Position numbers and translations under genes: made by a program
Source of the DNA: RGIG3009 sp045578425
GTDB taxonomy: Bacteria > Bacillota > Clostridia > Oscillospirales > Acutalibacteraceae
Direction: 5' to 3'
DNA: 13,981 nucleotides
NCBI GenBank assembly: GCA_045578425.1
Contig: JAZNKF010000025.1
Coordinates: 1 to 13,981, forward strand
The notes under the pieces: generated by a model
The model's input: the letters and a program-made list of their open reading frames with translations, nothing else
Told to the model about the DNA's origin: nothing
Databases searched by the model: none
Shown: positions 4,989 through 13,456 of the stretch, piece after piece
Layout of the letters: each line of letters opens with the position of its first letter
How positions within the stretch are numbered: position 1 is the stretch's first letter

Positions 4989-6416
4989 TTACAACTCAAT
5001 ATAAAATTCCACGCCGTTTTCGGTGTTTTGCACCCCATAAGGTGTGTGGTGGGCGTTCATAATCGCCGCTACCACCGAAAGTCCAATACCGGTGCCGCCG
5101 TATTCGCGGGTGCGGGCTTTGTCGACTTTGTAAAAACTTTCCCACACGTGGGGTAAGTCTTCTTCGGGGATGGGGGCGCCCGTGTTGAACACGGCTACGC
5201 GCGTGCGTTCTTCGCCTTTTGCAAAAGTCAGGCGAATCTCGCCGCCGTCGGTGACGTGGTTTAAAGCGTTGGTCAGGTAATTGGTCAGCACGTTTTCAAT
5301 CAGTGCCGCATCACCCCACACCATGCACGGCTCATTTTCCACCGTGGGCGGCACCACATTATGTTCCGCAAACAACGGGGCATACCGTTTCAAAAGCCGT
5401 TTGGCAAGTGCCGCTATGTCAAATTGCTCAATTTGCAATTCTTCTTTGCCGGATTCCAGTTGCATCAGCAACGTCAGTTTATGCAAGATAAGCGACAGTT
5501 TTTGCGCTTCTTCTTCAATCACGGTGCAATAAAACTCCCGCGAAGCGGCATCGTCTGCCGCGTTTTCGTGCAACCCCTCGGCGTAATTTTGTATCAGCGA
5601 CAGCGGGGTTTTGAGTTCGTGCGACACGTTGCGGATAAACCGCGTGCGCGCTTCGTCTTGTTTTTCCTTTTGTTCCACGTCGGCAAGCAGTTTGGCGTTG
5701 GCGGTTTTGAGCGCCGCCAAGTTTTCCGCCATCGACTGCGATACGGTGTTCAGACTTTGTCCGAGTTCCGCCAATTCGTCGCGGCCGCCGTTGTTGACAT
5801 ACCGCCTCGAAAAATCAAGATGCGCCATTCCCTGCGCCATGGCAGAAAGTTGCCGCACCGGGCGGGTGACCGAACGCGACACAAAATACATGCCGATAAA
5901 CCCGCAAACCAAGGTAGCGAGTGCCGACCACCACAAAAAACGATTGACAATAGCAACGCCGTCGCCCACACGTGAAAGCGAACCCCACAGCATAATATTA
6001 ATACCGTTACGGCTTTTGCCAAGCAACGTCAGTCGCTGTTCGCCGTTTTGTGTAACCGTACGCACCGTGTACGTTCCCGCCGAAAGCGGCACGTCTTCGG
6101 GCGAGATAAACACCGAATCGGACAAGCGCGGGTCGTTGGAGTAAAGCAGCCGATACCCCGACCACACGGTGGCACCGATGCCGTTATCCGTTACATATCC
6201 CGACAACGCTTGTTCCACGTTTTGGCGTTTTACCAGTGCCTCGTCGGCTACCGAAAACGCTTGTTCAAGCAATGCGGTTTGCTCGCGTTCATAGTACCGC
6301 TGAAAAGCAAAGCGGTTGAGCAACCCGTTAAACAGCAGCAGCACCAAAATACACAGCGCGAGCGCGCCAAACAATTTCCCCGCAATCGAGCGAAAAAAAC
6401 GGGTCACACCGTGCAT
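4989..6416 (-). CDS. Membrane-bound sensor histidine kinase
   Basis: 475 residues. It should autophosphorylate on a histidine and pass the phosphate to the adjacent response regulator. Order: transmembrane helix about 13-34; extracellular sensor about 35-153 with no recognised domain; second transmembrane helix about 158-180; HAMP linker about 181-233 (starting SRSVTRPVRQL); coiled stretch; HisKA with H-box FIRNVSHELKTPLSLIQNY (H266); HATPase_c with N-box (ENVLTNYLTNALNHV, about 374-388), NTGAPI G1 and GGTGIGLSVV G2. All catalytic boxes are intact. The ATG at 6416 lies three bases beyond the response-regulator stop, with AGGAGG eight bases upstream inside that gene's last codons. Signal unknown. 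Confidence 0.93.
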   Translation of the reverse strand: MHGVTRFFRSIAGKLFGALALCILVLLLFNGLLNRFAFQRYYEREQTALLEQAFSVADEALVKRQNVEQALSGYVTDNGIGATVWSGYRLLYSNDPRLSDSVFISPEDVPLSAGTYTVRTVTQNGEQRLTLLGKSRNGINIMLWGSLSRVGDGVAIVNRFLWWSALATLVCGFIGMYFVSRSVTRPVRQLSAMAQGMAHLDFSRRYVNNGGRDELAELGQSLNTVSQSMAENLAALKTANAKLLADVEQKEKQDEARTRFIRNVSHELKTPLSLIQNYAEGLHENAADDAASREFYCTVIEEEAQKLSLILHKLTLLMQLESGKEELQIEQFDIAALAKRLLKRYAPLFAEHNVVPPTVENEPCMVWGDAALIENVLTNYLTNALNHVTDGGEIRLTFAKGEERTRVAVFNTGAPIPEEDLPHVWESFYKVDKARTREYGGTGIGLSVVAAIMNAHHTPYGVQNTENGVEFYIEL

Positions 6417-6419
6417 ACG

Positions 6420-7088
6420 TTATGCCTCCTCAAACTTGTAGCCGATACCGCGCACGGTTTTGATACATTCGCCCGCCGACCCGAGCTTACTGCGCAGTTT
6501 TTTAATATGCGTGTCCACGGTGCGGGCATCGCCGTCGTAATCGTATTTCCACACGCTGTTTAAAATGCGGTCGCGCGAAAGCGCCAACCCACGGTTGGTC
6601 ATCAAATAATCCAGTAATTCAAATTCCGTAAAGGTGAGTGGCACCGAAACACCGTCGACCGCGACTTCTCTGGCGAGTTTGTCCACTTTGAGTCCCGCTT
6701 TAACAGCGGGCGCATCGCCACCGTGGCGGCGAAGTACCGCTTCAATCCGCGCAGATAAAATTTTAAGGCTGAACGGTTTGGCTATGTATTCGTCGGCACC
6801 CAGCGCAAAACCTTGCAACTCGTCCTCTTCTTCACTGCGGGCAGTCAGCATGATAATGGGCGTTTGGTGCGTTTTGCGAATTTCCTTACACACTTCCCAC
6901 CCGTTTTTGCGCGGCATCATCACATCGAGCAACACCAAATCGGGGGCTTCGGCTTGGAACACCGCCAACGCTTCTTCGCCGTCGGCAGCTTCCACCGTGC
7001 GATAATTTTTAATTTTGAGATAATCGGCAATCACGCGGCGCATGCGCATTTCGTCATCGACAATCAAGATGGTATATTGTCTTTCCAT
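6420..7088 (-). CDS. OmpR/PhoB-type response regulator
   Basis: 222 residues from ATG 7088 (MERQYTIL), chosen because GGGGTG sits six bases upstream and receiver domains begin here; an ATG at 7094 that overlaps the previous stop is the alternative. Receiver domain 1-120 with acidic pocket D11/D12, phospho-acceptor D55 (LLDVMMP), T82 and K104. The C-terminal winged helix (about 125-222) has RTVDTHIKKLRSKLG as its recognition helix. It is expected to bind DNA as a phosphorylated dimer. Its partner is the kinase three bases downstream. The start overlaps or abuts the DUF4364 stop, so all three genes are probably translated together. The regulated genes are not known; the neighbouring surface genes are candidates only. 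Confidence 0.94.
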   Translation of the reverse strand: MERQYTILIVDDEMRMRRVIADYLKIKNYRTVEAADGEEALAVFQAEAPDLVLLDVMMPRKNGWEVCKEIRKTHQTPIIMLTARSEEEDELQGFALGADEYIAKPFSLKILSARIEAVLRRHGGDAPAVKAGLKVDKLAREVAVDGVSVPLTFTEFELLDYLMTNRGLALSRDRILNSVWKYDYDGDARTVDTHIKKLRSKLGSAGECIKTVRGIGYKFEEA

Positions 7089-7093
7089 ACACA

Positions 7094-7678
7094 TCACCCC
7101 AACTCAATCACTACGCGGTCGGTAGTGGCGGATTGCACCCCGCCCGTGAGCACGCCGATGGTGCTTTGGTAAAGCAGTAACGGGTCGCGCAAAAAATTTT
7201 CGCGTACCAGTTCGGCTTGGTGTTCATCTGCCACAAACAGCGAAAAGGAAAGTAACGGCGGGTTTTCCACCCCCACCGTGCAGGTAACTACCACTCCGTT
7301 TTCGGCGGGTGTTATTTCGACGCGGTTGTCTTGTTCGTTGCGGCGGCGAGCCAAAAGGCGCAAAGCCGCTGCGACCGAGCGTTCCCGCAACGTATACGGC
7401 AAGCGGTCGGCCAAGGTTTGCGAAGCCGCTGCACCCGTTTGTGTGAGCGTGACGCTGCCGTCCTCTTGCTCCAAAAGCAAGCCTTGCTCGACCATGTCGT
7501 CGAGCGCAGCGCTGGCGTCAAAAAAGTTAGCCATACCGCCCCCGCAAATCACGTCGAGCACGTCGGTGCGAGGCATGGGTTGCCCCACGTTGCCCAACAA
7601 ATACCCGATAAGCAATTTTATTTCGTGTGCCGTGTGCAAGCCGCCCGGCTCGACACCCGCATCAAACGCAGAATTCAC
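7094..7678 (-). CDS. DUF4364-family protein, predicted winged-helix
   Basis: 194 residues, the usual length for this Clostridia-specific family. The N-terminal half (about 15-90: HEIKLLIGYLLGNV, FFDASAALDDMVEQGLLLEQ) looks like a winged helix-turn-helix. The C-terminal half (about 110-180) is a beta-rich segment. The biochemical role of the family is not established; regulation of transcription is a reasonable guess. The start is GTG at 7678, supported by GAGGTG seven bases upstream. It is first in a three-gene operon with a response regulator and histidine kinase, suggesting a linked regulatory job. Confidence 0.8.
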   Translation of the reverse strand: MNSAFDAGVEPGGLHTAHEIKLLIGYLLGNVGQPMPRTDVLDVICGGGMANFFDASAALDDMVEQGLLLEQEDGSVTLTQTGAAASQTLADRLPYTLRERSVAAALRLLARRRNEQDNRVEITPAENGVVVTCTVGVENPPLLSFSLFVADEHQAELVRENFLRDPLLLYQSTIGVLTGGVQSATTDRVVIELG

Positions 7679-7712
7679 GCTAAAACACCTCGCTTGCTGT
7701 GTTATTGTTTTT

Positions 7713-7721
7713 AGTATAACA
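7713..7721 (-). promoter_or_regulatory. Extended -10 promoter of the DUF4364/two-component operon
   Basis: Minus strand TGTTATACT. Transcription would start near 7706, about 28 nt before the GTG. The -35 is poor (TATTCA at 17-bp spacing), fitting an extended -10 type. Between this and the terminator at 7815-7852 lies AT-rich sequence with no gene. Confidence 0.5.
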
Positions 7722-7814
7722 CACTTTTTTGAAAATGAATAGTTTTATTTTGCACGGACACAAACGCACAACCCCAAACCGTGCCTATTCTATTTTGTGT
7801 GTAATTAAAAAACC

Positions 7815-7852
7815 AATCCCCGCCGACCGATGGATATCGGTCGGCGGGGATT
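7815..7852 (-). terminator. Strong terminator of the GH16 gene
   Basis: A 17-bp perfect GC-rich stem (7815-7831 with 7836-7852) and GGAT loop, followed on the minus strand by GGTTTTTTAATT. It starts about 25 bases after the stop codon of the large gene. A textbook intrinsic terminator. Confidence 0.92.
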
Positions 7853-7876
7853 TCATGTTATTGCTTGCTTTTCGAT

Positions 7877-10800
7877 TTATTCTTCGTTGTCGTAGATGTT
7901 TTCATCTTCTCCGGGAATAATCTCAAACTCCATCGCGCGAGCAAACGCTTTGTCCACGCTGTCGGTCAAAAGTTCCGTATAAATCGTCGTGATAACGCCG
8001 TCGATGTTCAGTTGAACGTACCCACGTGCATCGTATTCGCGTGCATTGAACTCTTCAGACGGTGTTTTCGTCATCATATTCACCGCAAACACCACATGCG
8101 TTTCGGCAAATTCAATACACGTCAATCGGTTTTCCGTGCTGTTGTACGCTTCGGATTTCCATTTGGCATTTTCAAGCGTCAGTTCGGTACCGTTTTCATG
8201 ACGTCTGAGAATGGTACCCATACTCACAACCTCATAATACTCGTTGTTATAGGGCAGTTGCAACACGCCGTTTTCGTCAGTTGTGTAACCTTCGCCAAAG
8301 TTAATTTTGGTACCAAAACGAATACCGTCAACGTTTGCTTTGGTTGCTTCCACGTCTTTCGGGAAGTGCATGCCCAAACCGTTCATGGTAATACCAAACG
8401 ATTCCAAAGTCGGTTTATCCGTCACCGTTACTTCGCAGGTGTCAAAGTTGCCACCGTTTACCGTAGCGGTAATCGTCACCGTACCCGCTTTGTGCGTCGT
8501 CACCACGCCGTTTTGCACGGTTGCCACCGTGTTGTCGGAGGATTCCCACGTAATTGCCGTACCGCCGGGGGTTGTCGTTGCATTCAAAGTCACGGTTTCG
8601 CCCGTCCAGACAGCGGCGGTGCTTTCACTGATGCTAACCGTCGGTTTATCCGTCACCGTCACTTCGCAGGTGTCAAAGTTGCCGCCGTTTACGGTGGCGG
8701 TAATCGTCGCCGTACCGGCTTTGTGCGTCGTCACCACGCCGTTTTGCACGGTTGCCACCGTGTTGTCGGAGGATTCCCACGTAATTGCCGTACCGCCGGG
8801 GGTTGTCGTCGCGTTCAAGGTCACGGTTTCGCCCGTCCAAACCGAGGCAGTGCTCTCGGTAATGCTAACCGTCGGTTTATCCGTCACCGTCACTTCGCAG
8901 GTGTCAAAGTTGCCGCCGTTTACGGTGGCGGTAATCGTCGCCGTACCGGCTTTATGCGTCGTTACCACGCCGTTTGTCACCGTAGCAATGGTATTGTCAG
9001 ACGACTTCCACGTAATTGCCGTACCGCCGGGGGTTGTCGTTGCATTCAAAGTCACGGTTTCGCCCGTCCAAACCGAGGCAGTGCTCTCGGTAATGCTAAC
9101 CGTCGGTTTATCCGCCACCGTTACTTCGCAGGTGTCAAAGTTGCCGCCGTTTACCGTAGCGGTAATCGTCACCGTACCGACTTTCAACGCGTTCACCACG
9201 CCATTTTCCACGGTCGCTACCGTGTCATCAGACGACTTCCACGTAATCGCCGTACCGCCGGGGGTTGTCGTCGCATTCAAAGTCACGGTTTCGCCCGTCC
9301 AAACCGAGGCAGTGCTTTCGGCAAGGCTAACCGTCGGTTTTTCTGCCACCGTTATAGCAAACGTATCCGTGTTACCGCCGTAAACGCGGGCGGTAATCGT
9401 CGCCGTACCCGCTTTATGCGTCGTTACCACACCGTTTTGCACGGTTGCCACCGTGTTGTCGGAGGATTCCCACGTAATCGCCGCAACGGCGGGTGTTGCC
9501 GTGGCATTCAGTGTTACGGTTTCGCCAACCCAAACGTGAGCGGCAGTCTTGTCGATAGCTACCGTCGGACGATTTTCAACCACCACGTCGCACGTAGCCG
9601 ACAATGCTTCCGCCGTCGTTGCCGTAATTGTCGCCATACCGACTCCCACCGCCGTCACTTTGCCGTTTTGGTCCACGGTTGCCACCGCCGTATTATCGGA
9701 AGCATAGGTCACCGTGCCCATCGTGCTGCCTGCGGGGAGTACCGATGCTTGCAATGTCGTCGTATCGTCGGTCAGTAAATGCACCGCCGAATGGTTCAAG
9801 GTAAGTTCGCGGCCATCCACCACCGTCATTTTAACGGTTTTGGTGAGTGTGTCACCGCCTGCCGTGGGCGTTGCCGTAATCGTCACGTTCGCCGAACCAA
9901 ACGCCTTGGCGGTCAGTTTGGTGGAGGAGGTATTTGCCAAAATCGAGGTATTTTGCGAACTCAGTGTGATGGTGTAGTCCGACACATTCCGCGTCGGGCC
10001 AAAGCAAGTATAGAAAATGGAATTTTTGGTGTAGTTGTTTATCGTAAATGGGGTACCGACACCCTTTACCAAAAACCCATCGGTTTCCACGAGCGACAAA
10101 TCGTCAAAATACGCCGCGTTGGTACCGTTACTGTTTCGCAAACTAACGGTATAGTTTTTGGCAAGTGTGTACGCACCGTCGGTTACCGACGACGTGGTAA
10201 AGGTGTAAGAAAATTCCACCCATTCACCCACGGTAGCAGCGGTAATCGGTTTTTTCTCGCCGAGATAATCCGTGCTGTCATACAAATTGATGTTATAAAG
10301 GCCAAGCAGCGCAACGTTGGCGTCACCTTTGACACGACCGGAAAAACGGTACGTTTTGCCCGCTTCCAGATTCGCATTAAAAATATATCCGGAGTAACCC
10401 GCCGGCAAAGTAAGCGCACGGTTGCCGTCTGCTTCGGTCACAATGGAACCTTTACCGTCGGCAATCAGCGTATAGTCGCCGCCGCTAACCCAGGCTTTGT
10501 GGTCGTCGTTGGCGGTCCGTTCAAAATCACCGTACGGGAGCCGTTCACCGTAGCGGTCAACCGTCACCACGTATTGCAGCACCGCCTTGTCGGCGCGGTA
10601 CGCCGTAATCAACGCTTTGCCTTCACGGTGGGTAGCAATCACGCCGTCCGCCACCGAAGCAACCGTCGGGTTGCTCGAATGCCAACACAAGGTGCTGTCA
10701 CCGTTAAGCGGCGTTGCCGACGTTGTGTCGGGTGCCCAATGCAAGGCTTCCATTGTGGTTTCGTCGTCTACAAGGGGGAACGCGTGGGGGTCTTGTTCGT

Positions 10801-13039
10801 TTTTCTGCCACACGCGGATATAATCAATTTCCAACGGCCAACCCTCGGAACCCGCCAAAATCAACGGTGAAAGTTGGTTATCGAGCGGGGTAAACGCATC
10901 GGCTTTCATTTCGCCGATGGTGGCAATTCCTTCGGGATAATGCCCGTTTTCGGACCAGTCTTGGTAAAAAATTTCTCTGCCGTCAACATAAGCAATGAGC
11001 AACCCTTTTTCCCAACGATACCCCACCGTGTGCCACTGACCGTCGCCAATGTTGTTTTTGGGGTCCAAAATATGATTGGAACCGCGGTTGTTAATGGAAG
11101 TGGTCACCGTACCGTTGGACTCACGTGTTTGGTCGTGCAGGGTGATGGTCCATTGGCAGTTGTTTTTGTCATACCCCCAATATTCCATCCAGTCCATTTC
11201 GACATACCGTTGGGCAAACCCCAGCGCCGACTGACAAATCACTTCGGGCGGGAACGACCAAACGGCAGGAGCGTTCGGCATGCCTTCTTCTTGTATTTTG
11301 CTGTAATCCGTACCCTCAAACCCTTCGGGTGTGCTGTTAAAACGGGTGCGGAATTCCAAATACCCATATTGGAATCCGTGCCAACCGGCAGCCGTGTTAC
11401 CATCCATCGTGGCAAGCAACCAGTTGTAGCGCATATTTTTACCCGCCAACGTCATAACGCCGTCGGTGATAGAATAGTCGGTTTTGTCACCGCAAACACC
11501 GGTAATGTCGGTCAAATACCATTTGTAACCGTAGTCACCGGTATATTCGGTGTCCACGTTGGCAATGTCAAACTCATCGCTGAACGCCAGTGTGTCAAAC
11601 CCGCCCGCCAACGCTTGGATAGGCGCTTCCAAAGCGGTGTCGGCCACACGGAAGTGTCCTTGTGTGGCAATTCTTTCCACCTTACCGTACGTCGTGTTCG
11701 CGTGGGCAGAAACCACCCACTCGCCCGCAGGTGCCGTCCACTTGTTCGGCAAGGTAAGCGTTACCGATTCGCCGGCTTGTAAGCCGTCTTCGTGCACGAC
11801 AGTACCCAGTTTAATCGGCGTTTCGCCTTTATTTGCCACAAAATCCACCGTGATATCGCTATCCTCGCCCAAATCGACCGTGCCGTCGTTGAAAACGTTC
11901 ACCGAAAATTGCAATTCGGTACCCGTTTGCAACTGCGAGCCATTCGGTGTCCACGTCAAATCCGAAAGCCCCACGTTGGTGCTTTGACCGCAATAAAAAT
12001 CGTCAATCAACACTTCATTAGCGCCTTTGAAATACAAACGCACCGTGCCGCCGGGATCCACTTGGAGCAATTTCAAACGCGCGGTATGGGTGCGCCAACC
12101 CTCGGCATCGGGTGCCGTGGTAGTGGGGTCGCCCACCATTTTGGAAACCGTGCTATTGGCAGAAGCCAGCCACGCGGTTGCCGCGTCGTTTTCACTTTTG
12201 TAACGGAAAGAAATAATAATATCATGATTGGTACTCAGTACGCCTTTGTTATAATACAAACTACCCAGCGTCAAAATCGCAGCGCATTCTTCGGTTGTGC
12301 CTAACCCCGAAAACTTAATCACGTTGTTGTTGCCCTCTTGCGCATCGGCAACCGTGACACCGCTTTTTACGAAGCCGCTAAACACCCCGCCGGGGTAAAT
12401 GGTGAATTCACCGGTGGTCGAATCTGTGGTCACCAATGATGTTATCGGCAAAGCGGCACATTCTTCGTCGTCATCGTCGGGAAACAGGTTCATACCCACT
12501 TTATATTCGTAAATTTCAAATTCGTCAACATACGCATTTTCGGTCGTGCTGGTATTGTACAAACCGAACTGAGCAAATTGGTCGGTTTCGTTCACCGGCG
12601 TGAACATATACTGCATTTGAATAAACTTGCCTTGTGCCGTCGAATACTTGGTTGTGGGAAGACTGCCTTTAATGCCGGTATACGTTTCATCGGTCCAATA
12701 CACCGAATGTGCCAGACTTTTTACTTTATAGCGCAAAACGTACACCGTGCCGGGCACCAATTTTTGGCGCAACGTCACCGTTTTTATCTTTTTGTTAGAG
12801 GTATTCGGGGGGATAACCAGCGCTTTGCTGCCATTCAAACCGACACCGTCGGCAATTTCAAAGCCAAAATCCACTGACCCGCTTTCGAAATCACCGTCAG
12901 GGAAGAAATTAAACACCTCGGAAGTTTCCGTCGGTGTGGTTTCCGCTGCAGCAGGCAACACCAAGCCGGAAACTGCACTGCCAATCAGAAGTGCTGCCGA
13001 CAAAATCAGTGCCAACCATCGTTTTCCCGTTTTTTTCAT
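7877..13039 (-). CDS. Secreted multidomain GH16-family glycoside hydrolase with Ig-like repeats
   Basis: 1,720 residues from ATG 13039 (AGGAGG eight bases upstream; a TTG six bases earlier is unlikely). Signal peptide 1-32 (KKTGKRW, hydrophobic core, AAA cleavage site). Then: carbohydrate-binding-like modules about 44-180 and 184-352; CARDB-like 355-465; GH16 catalytic domain about 482-746 with the ExDxxE motif EMDWMEYWG (nucleophile E614, D616, acid/base E619); Ig-like domain 753-830; another CBM4/9-like module 833-987; two Ig-like domains 994-1157; five 77-residue Big_2-type repeats 1158-1542; unassigned C-terminal domain 1543-1720. GH16 enzymes cleave beta-1,3/1,4-glucans or galactans; the substrate cannot be told here. 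There is no LPxTG or SLH anchor, so it is released or held through its binding modules. It has its own promoter and terminator. Confidence 0.9.
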   Translation of the reverse strand: MKKTGKRWLALILSAALLIGSAVSGLVLPAAAETTPTETSEVFNFFPDGDFESGSVDFGFEIADGVGLNGSKALVIPPNTSNKKIKTVTLRQKLVPGTVYVLRYKVKSLAHSVYWTDETYTGIKGSLPTTKYSTAQGKFIQMQYMFTPVNETDQFAQFGLYNTSTTENAYVDEFEIYEYKVGMNLFPDDDDEECAALPITSLVTTDSTTGEFTIYPGGVFSGFVKSGVTVADAQEGNNNVIKFSGLGTTEECAAILTLGSLYYNKGVLSTNHDIIISFRYKSENDAATAWLASANSTVSKMVGDPTTTAPDAEGWRTHTARLKLLQVDPGGTVRLYFKGANEVLIDDFYCGQSTNVGLSDLTWTPNGSQLQTGTELQFSVNVFNDGTVDLGEDSDITVDFVANKGETPIKLGTVVHEDGLQAGESVTLTLPNKWTAPAGEWVVSAHANTTYGKVERIATQGHFRVADTALEAPIQALAGGFDTLAFSDEFDIANVDTEYTGDYGYKWYLTDITGVCGDKTDYSITDGVMTLAGKNMRYNWLLATMDGNTAAGWHGFQYGYLEFRTRFNSTPEGFEGTDYSKIQEEGMPNAPAVWSFPPEVICQSALGFAQRYVEMDWMEYWGYDKNNCQWTITLHDQTRESNGTVTTSINNRGSNHILDPKNNIGDGQWHTVGYRWEKGLLIAYVDGREIFYQDWSENGHYPEGIATIGEMKADAFTPLDNQLSPLILAGSEGWPLEIDYIRVWQKNEQDPHAFPLVDDETTMEALHWAPDTTSATPLNGDSTLCWHSSNPTVASVADGVIATHREGKALITAYRADKAVLQYVVTVDRYGERLPYGDFERTANDDHKAWVSGGDYTLIADGKGSIVTEADGNRALTLPAGYSGYIFNANLEAGKTYRFSGRVKGDANVALLGLYNINLYDSTDYLGEKKPITAATVGEWVEFSYTFTTSSVTDGAYTLAKNYTVSLRNSNGTNAAYFDDLSLVETDGFLVKGVGTPFTINNYTKNSIFYTCFGPTRNVSDYTITLSSQNTSILANTSSTKLTAKAFGSANVTITATPTAGGDTLTKTVKMTVVDGRELTLNHSAVHLLTDDTTTLQASVLPAGSTMGTVTYASDNTAVATVDQNGKVTAVGVGMATITATTAEALSATCDVVVENRPTVAIDKTAAHVWVGETVTLNATATPAVAAITWESSDNTVATVQNGVVTTHKAGTATITARVYGGNTDTFAITVAEKPTVSLAESTASVWTGETVTLNATTTPGGTAITWKSSDDTVATVENGVVNALKVGTVTITATVNGGNFDTCEVTVADKPTVSITESTASVWTGETVTLNATTTPGGTAITWKSSDNTIATVTNGVVTTHKAGTATITATVNGGNFDTCEVTVTDKPTVSITESTASVWTGETVTLNATTTPGGTAITWESSDNTVATVQNGVVTTHKAGTATITATVNGGNFDTCEVTVTDKPTVSISESTAAVWTGETVTLNATTTPGGTAITWESSDNTVATVQNGVVTTHKAGTVTITATVNGGNFDTCEVTVTDKPTLESFGITMNGLGMHFPKDVEATKANVDGIRFGTKINFGEGYTTDENGVLQLPYNNEYYEVVSMGTILRRHENGTELTLENAKWKSEAYNSTENRLTCIEFAETHVVFAVNMMTKTPSEEFNAREYDARGYVQLNIDGVITTIYTELLTDSVDKAFARAMEFEIIPGEDENIYDNEE
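8411..9565 (-). repeat. Five tandem 231-bp repeats coding Ig-like domains
   Basis: The phase marker CGGTTT/CGGACG recurs at 8411, 8642, 8873, 9104, 9335 and 9566, exactly 231 bp apart each time, i.e. 77 codons. The inner units share long identical stretches, while the outermost (9335-9565, first in the protein) is the most diverged. Each unit encodes PTVxx..VWTGETVTLNATTTP..AITW.SSDNT.ATV and ends with NGGNFDTCEVTV or a variant. Near-identity in DNA implies recent duplication and likely copy-number change. Confidence 0.95.
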
Positions 13040-13108
13040 GCCCAAATCCTCCTGTAAGCCAAAAGTATGATAAAAAGCACTATTTGATTACAACACACAA
13101 TTATAATT

Positions 13109-13137
13109 ATTATACCATTCTTCTTTGCGTTTGTAAA
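13109..13137 (-). promoter_or_regulatory. Sigma70-type promoter of the GH16 gene
   Basis: Minus strand -35 TTTACA (13137-13132), 17-bp spacer, extended -10 TGGTATAAT (13117-13109). Start near 13102, leader about 62 nt ending in AGGAGG. One of the best promoter matches in the window. Confidence 0.75.
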
Positions 13138-13165
13138 GTCTTTTTGGACATAAATCACAAAAAGT

Positions 13166-13379
13166 CCCTATCCCCATTTTGTTCCTTGTTTGTAGGGGCG
13201 GTCTGTGACCGCCCCTACCGTGCCTATCCCCATTTGCGCGTTATCTCGCCAAAATCGGCGCAAACCCAAAACCGAGCGATAGCCTCCCTTGCAAAGGGAG
13301 GGGGACCGCGATAGCGGTGGAGGGATTGCCTTTGCACAAACCTAAACGGGCGGATACTATCCGCCCCTACGGTGCCTAT
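13166..13379. repeat. Cluster of palindromic intergenic repeats
   Basis: Four hairpins in about 200 bp. GTAGGGGCGGTC/GACCGCCCCTAC, 12-bp stem, 13192-13218. CCTCCCTT/AAGGGAGG, 13283-13301. ACCGC/GCGGT, 13305-13318. GGGCGGATA/TATCCGCCC, 13348-13366. CCGCCCCTACsGTGCCTAT occurs at 13209-13227 and 13361-13379, and CCTATCCCCATTT at 13167-13179 and 13223-13235. No gene is visible. This looks like REP- or MITE-type dispersed DNA; copies elsewhere in the genome are expected but cannot be seen here. Confidence 0.7.
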
Positions 13380-13389
13380 GTGCAAAAAG

Positions 13390-13426
13390 AACCCCGCCCG
13401 ATGCGAAGTTCGCATCGGGCGGGGTT
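13390..13426 (-). terminator. Terminator of the right-edge surface protein gene
   Basis: A 14-bp GC-rich stem (13392-13405 with 13411-13424), AAGTT loop and outer A-T pairs. On the minus strand it is followed by TTCTTTTTG. It lies about 30 bases beyond the stop codon at 13457. Confidence 0.9.
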
Positions 13427-13456
13427 TTGTAAGATTTTTGCTATACGGTTTTGGGA

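Noticed and set aside
6634..7005. Plus-strand frames opposite the response regulator and kinase
   Set aside because: They are shadows of clearly recognisable minus-strand genes and have no family likeness.
8307..9383. Plus-strand frame of 358 codons rich in Val, Thr and Pro
   Set aside because: Also a mirror of the 231-bp repeats in another frame. It has no independent start signal or recognised domain.
8411..9565. Regularly spaced repeats considered as a CRISPR array
   Set aside because: The unit is 231 bp, fully coding and adjacent without spacers. It encodes Ig-like domains.
7865..9778. Long plus-strand open frame (637 codons) opposite the GH16 gene, rich in Arg and His
   Set aside because: It is antisense to the Ig-repeat array. 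The repeats and codon bias keep the frame open, and the product is a low-plausibility His/Arg repeat with no family likeness.
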